From the NCBI GenBank assembly GCA_003427395.1, contig BFEA01000258.1, forward strand, positions 1,763,276 to 1,794,328: DNA of 31,053 bases, read 5' to 3'. Positions within the stretch are counted from its first letter, which is position 1. Each line of letters opens with the position of its first letter. Positions 27,930 through 31,053 of the stretch are shown here, one piece after another. The notes beneath the pieces are model-generated. The model did not search any database and was not told the DNA's origin. It saw only the letters and a program-made list of their open reading frames with translations. A program made the position numbers and the translations under genes. This stretch comes from Chara braunii. Taxonomy: Eukaryota; Streptophyta; Charophyceae; Charales; Characeae.

Positions 27930-28314
27930 CCTGCTCAGTCAATCCTCTGGTTTCCAGACCAATCAATGCTGACAGACACTATCCAATTTCCTTCTATGAG
28001 TCATTCTATATTAGTTGTGTCAGGGACGCTGGACTCGTTTTCCAGCAGGTGACGCCCCCCACCAATAGATGGAGCCTACTTTTTTCGAAAAAAAAAAATA
28101 AAAATAAAAAAGGATATAGTTGTGCAGCTGACGCCGGATTTAAGGTGAAGAGGTTCCCCCCTCCTTCCACTCTCTATTGGTAGGGAGCGTCACCTGCTGG
28201 AAACCGGGTCCAGCGTCCCTTATATATACTTAACTTAGAGTACATCCAAAAAGAGTTATGAAGTATTTCTGCCAGCATTGATTACCCTGAGATTCAGGGG
28301 ATTGACTGAGCAGG
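27930..28314. mobile_element. Foldback element, about 125-bp arms
   Basis: CCTGCTCAGTCAATCC (27930) is inverted as GGATTGACTGAGCAGG (ending 28314). Inner arm blocks GGGACGCTGGAC and CCAGCAGGTGACGC are also inverted. Half-copies occur at 15333-15385 and a short piece at 25241-25263. No clear target duplication. Confidence 0.75.
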
Positions 28315-28317
28315 AAA

Positions 28318-28715
28318 ATCTCGAAGTTGGGGGGGAGGGGGATGAAAAAGTGAAGGAGAAAAGAGAGAAATAGGTGAGAGAGAGAAAGGAGCGAAGGGGG
28401 AGATGGGGGAAGTGATAGGGTTGTAGTTGGGGGAGAGGAGGGTGAGAAAATGAGAGAGAAAGGGACGGGATAGGTGGAGAGGGGTCAAGAAGCAAAGAGA
28501 AAAGAGGAGAAAGAAAAGAAAATAAGTGAATAAAATAGAGTAAAATAGTTGGTGGTGGGAGAAAAGGTGGGGTGGGGAGGGGAGAGGGGTATGAGTAGTG
28601 AGAGTGATTAGAAGGAAGTGAGTGAGGTAGAAGAGGAAGAAGTAGAGGGGTGAGTAAGAGGAGAGAGAAAAGGTAGAAAAAGTGGATTAGTAGGGAGAGG
28701 GAAGAGAGAGGTGAT
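28318..28715. repeat. About 400-bp polypurine tract
   Basis: The plus strand is almost wholly G and A with scattered T and very few C. Pro/Ser/Phe-rich minus-strand frames are composition artefacts. Such tracts can adopt triplex structures. Confidence 0.85.
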
Positions 28716-28720
28716 ACCTG

Positions 28721-28828
28721 GCCCTTGGTGTCTCCAAGGGCATAAGTATACCAAGACCAGGAGGGTCTTGGCCTTCACCGCAGCAAGCCAGTTGGAGGAG
28801 GGAGGGGGCTGAGATCTTGATCAGCCCC
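28721..28828. other. Three consecutive perfect 8-bp hairpins
   Basis: GCCCTTGG/CCAAGGGC (28721-28741), CCAAGACC/GGTCTTGG (28751-28771) and GGGGCTGA/TCAGCCCC (28805-28828), with loops of 5, 5 and 8 nt. Confidence 0.7.
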
Positions 28829-29110
28829 TAGCAGCAACACTGCAGATCCATGGTGTATTGTGTGAGCAGACCCTCACCACTGTAGAGCAGCCCCTGATCA
28901 GGAGGTCTTCACGATCCACAGCAGGCTGCCAAGTGGCACTGCAGATGCCCACGGGCACAGGCAGCAGCAGCACGGTGTCTCCCCACCGCCGTTGGTGGGA
29001 GGGAGGGCAAATAGTTGTCTGGCTGTTGATGTTGTGCTGGCCGGTGCTCGATCGGGGGGGGGGAGGTAAATAGCTGGCACGACACGTCTTCAACACCAGC
29101 GTGCCGCCTT
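28829..29110. other. Spacer, no gene seen
   Basis: No recognisable coding or repeat content. Confidence 0.4.
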
Positions 29111-29215
29111 ACTAGGCCATGCACACACTGTGGCCGGTATGTTATAGAGGTGGCTACGCACGCGCATAGCCCGCAGCTGCCCAGGTTCAAACCCTGGCAG
29201 CTGCATGCATCCCGG
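29111..29215 (+). repeat. tRNA-like T-arm in an extended hairpin
   Basis: CCAGG-TTCAAAC-CCTGG is a perfect T-arm (29184-29200), extended by GCAGCTG on both sides. No D-arm or anticodon arm can be drawn, so it is a tRNA-derived repeat, not a tRNA gene. Confidence 0.5.
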
Positions 29216-29665
29216 ATTTTGATAAGTAAATCCGGGAGCAGGGCAGCGTGGGCACGTGGCGCGTGCATGTGCGTGTGCATGTGCGGCGGAGTTGGCCTTG
29301 GCGCTTGCACGCTCGTGTTGTGACACCGCTTGTCTTTTCTCGCCACATGACACTCTTTGCTGCTGCACTTTTTTCCCGCCGTTTTCGTTAAAAACGGTCG
29401 AAACACAACCAAAAAACCCTGTGTCGGGTTTAACTGTTTTTCCTGCTATGTGGTGTTTTGGGTGGGAGCGGAGAACGTTTCCGCTTCGAGACCAGTGTGG
29501 CGGACCCACCAGGTGTGGTGCTCTGCCTGGAATAGAGATGGAGATGGAGGATGAGAGTGGAGCAAGATGGCACAGCGCAGCTCCCACGCGAGACTTAACG
29601 CACGTACTCTAAACTATGCGAATGTTGAATGATATGAAAAACAGACAGCAACTGGGGTATATCCC
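29216..29665. other. Spacer, no gene seen
   Basis: A GTGCATGTGCGTGTGCATGT tract lies at 29260-29285. ORFs on both strands lack recognisable domains. Confidence 0.4.
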
Positions 29666-29750
29666 AACGGACTGACTGGACTGGACTGGACTGGACTGGA
29701 CTGGCTGGTACCGACAGAGGTACCGGCCTGGACTGGACTACCCCGAATAC
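29666..29750. repeat. (GGACT)n repeat
   Basis: About seven GGACT units, then GGTACC repeated twice and two more GGACT units. Confidence 0.9.
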
Positions 29751-29847
29751 AACACAGGTTTGTGAGAACAGGCCAAGGGGCTGGTCTCACAGGCCAACCA
29801 GAGGTCCGCTACAATGGAATAGCGGCACAGGAGCCGGAGGTCCACCC

Positions 29848-30339
29848 CTACCTACAACTTACTTCCCCTCTCCCCCCCCCAAGCAATGGTGGAAGAAGAA
29901 TGGGAGGAGGTGGAAAACTTGAAGGAGGAGGGAGATCGACGGGAGGAGGAGGATTGGGAGGAGGAGGAGGAGGAGGAGGAGTGTCAGGAGAAGGAGGAGT
30001 GGCAGGAGGAGGAAGAGGAGGAGGACTGGGTGGGGGAGTCGTCCTAGTAGTAGGAGGAGGAGTCTTAGGAGGAGGAGGAGAAGGAGGAGGAGGACTGGGA
30101 GGATCATTAGGAGTAGGGACTAGGACCAAGCGAAGCACACGACCATGGTACAACTTCCGAAGGTGGACACCCCCCCCCCCCCACCCATAGGCTGCCCTCC
30201 GAGGTTCTGAGGTACCCGGGGAAATCCTATGGAGGTAGGGAGCTCCAGGTCGATCGACGGGCCCGATAGGCCCCTCAGGAATAGGTATGCAATTTGGAAT
30301 AGGGGGATTGACAGTAATCCACGGGATGGTGGCAGGCAC
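29848..30339 (-). CDS. Proline-rich ORF over a (GGA)n tract, doubtful
   Basis: This 163-residue frame has a non-repetitive N-terminal third (PIPEGPIGPVDRPGAPYLHR, then GTSEPRR) and a C-terminal two-thirds of PPP/SPPPP runs. It could be a worn fragment of an extensin-like or retroelement Gag protein, because the frame's N-terminal part is not explained by the repeat. The rest is the complement of the (GGA)n tract at 29879-30115 and may be coding only by chance. The first codon is not supported by any context, and no family was recognised. Confidence 0.25.
   Translation of the reverse strand: MPATIPWITVNPPIPNCIPIPEGPIGPVDRPGAPYLHRISPGTSEPRRAAYGWGGGGVHLRKLYHGRVLRLVLVPTPNDPPSPPPPSPPPPKTPPPTTRTTPPPSPPPLPPPATPPSPDTPPPPPPPPNPPPPVDLPPPSSFPPPPILLPPLLGGGRGEVSCR
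29879..30115. repeat. (GGA)n-rich microsatellite
   Basis: GGAGGA with A and T interruptions; Gly-rich plus-strand frames are artefacts. Confidence 0.85.
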
Positions 30340-30890
30340 GACAACAAGTCAAACGGGTATGCTGGGTTCACAAGGAGGACCATCAGGACCTCCAGCCTTA
30401 GCATCTAACCTGACCCCATGATTGGAACTGCGGCTACAACACCACTGGTCGGATATGTATCCCCAGCGGTCATGACGACGGGGTCAAACTCGGATTGTGG
30501 TCGGGATCCGACCGCCAACCACGGACCGGGGGTCGGGCGAGGCAAATAAATTTTCGTATTTAAAAAATATATATAATAAATAAAAAAAAATGGAAAAAGG
30601 GGTTGTAGGGTTTGAAAAGCCCAATAACCCTATGTTTTATCTCTTGGATTTAGATGTGCTTTTTATTTATAAAATGGAAAATGAAACAAGTAGTATTCTA
30701 ATAAAAAGAAACGTAATAAAAAAGGGATTTTTTTTTTTTTTTTTCTGATTTCTGGTGAGATAAACGTGGTGCACATGTTTCTTTCGTTTTTTTTTTTACA
30801 ACAGATGCAAAGATCAAAAGGAAAAAAAATAATAATGAAAAAAAAAAAAAAAAAACGTTCTTTTGTTTTCATATTTAACACACACATATT
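30340..30890. other. Spacer, then AT-rich sequence, no gene
   Basis: 30490-30540 contains GGTCGGGATCCGACC-type inverted sequence; 30550-30890 is AT-rich with T and A homopolymers. Confidence 0.45.
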
Positions 30891-30891
30891 C

Positions 30892-30974
30892 TGATTGATT
30901 GATTGATTGATTGATATATTGATTGATTGATTGTGATTGGTTGGTTGGTTGATTGATTGATTGATTGATTGATC
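30892..30974. repeat. (GATT)n microsatellite
   Basis: GATT units interrupted by TATATT and GGTT. Asn-Gln-Ser-Ile minus-strand frames are artefacts. Confidence 0.93.
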
Positions 30975-30999
30975 CAAACAAAACAAAAAAACGCACGAA

Positions 31000-31000
31000 C

Positions 31001-31053
<53 letters not shown>
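31000..31053. repeat. (TG)n microsatellite at the window end
   Basis: TG repeats run to the window edge. Confidence 0.95.

Noticed and set aside
29180-29205. tRNA gene from the perfect T-arm
   Set aside because: No D-arm, anticodon arm or acceptor stem can be folded upstream.
29762-30190. Gly-rich protein on the plus strand
   Set aside because: Translation of the (GGA)n tract with no supporting signal.

Overview
The window looks like nuclear DNA of a repeat-rich charophyte-grade green alga or related plant. Chara braunii is my best guess, by inference only: a plant-type GT34 cell-wall glycosyltransferase sits among a plant/algal-style Penelope-like element with a CCHC protein, many tRNA-headed SINEs, foldback elements and microsatellites. 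There is no operon structure, no rRNA and no convincing intact tRNA. Only two long, clean reading frames are credible: ORF1 of a retroelement (3443-4786, minus) and the GT34 gene (18421-19689, plus).

Region 1-5378 is a Penelope-like retroelement read on the minus strand. It runs from an upstream pseudo-LTR (5166-5378) through a (GA)n tract, a CCHC/coiled-coil ORF1, and a broken endonuclease-reverse transcriptase frame with the GIY-YIG nuclease N-terminal to the RT (permuted order), to a downstream pseudo-LTR copy (1-213, cut by the window edge). Each pseudo-LTR carries a hammerhead ribozyme fold; the upstream one has lost the catalytic G.

Region 5.4-11.3 kb holds foldback elements, a family of inverted repeats, a 37-bp minisatellite and a second, unrelated hammerhead-like fold (10416-10474, minus). 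Region 11.3-18.1 kb is a stack of short retroposons, several with clear target-site duplications: tRNA-headed SINEs, a 1.17-kb tRNA-headed retroposon, a U6-like pseudogene and a poly(A) retroposon with a 24-bp duplication. It also holds hairpin MITEs and a third hammerhead-like fold (17881-17948, plus).

The GT34 gene at 18.4-19.7 kb is intronless, has a signal anchor, and ends directly against a (GA)n tract. Region 19.9-23 kb holds a U2 snRNA retropseudogene with an exact 5' end and a 7-bp target duplication, several copies of a hairpin MITE and more SINEs. Region 23.8-27.5 kb holds two degenerate 3' ends of the same kind of LINE in tandem. The remainder is a foldback element, a 400-bp polypurine tract, short hairpins and simple repeats.

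The assembly contains artefacts: two copies of the 38-bp Tn5 mosaic-end junction typical of Nextera mate-pair libraries (14831-14868 and 17614-17651, the second flanked by identical 151-bp copies), an 87-bp duplication across a single N at 20891, and seven other Ns. Distances across these points should not be trusted.
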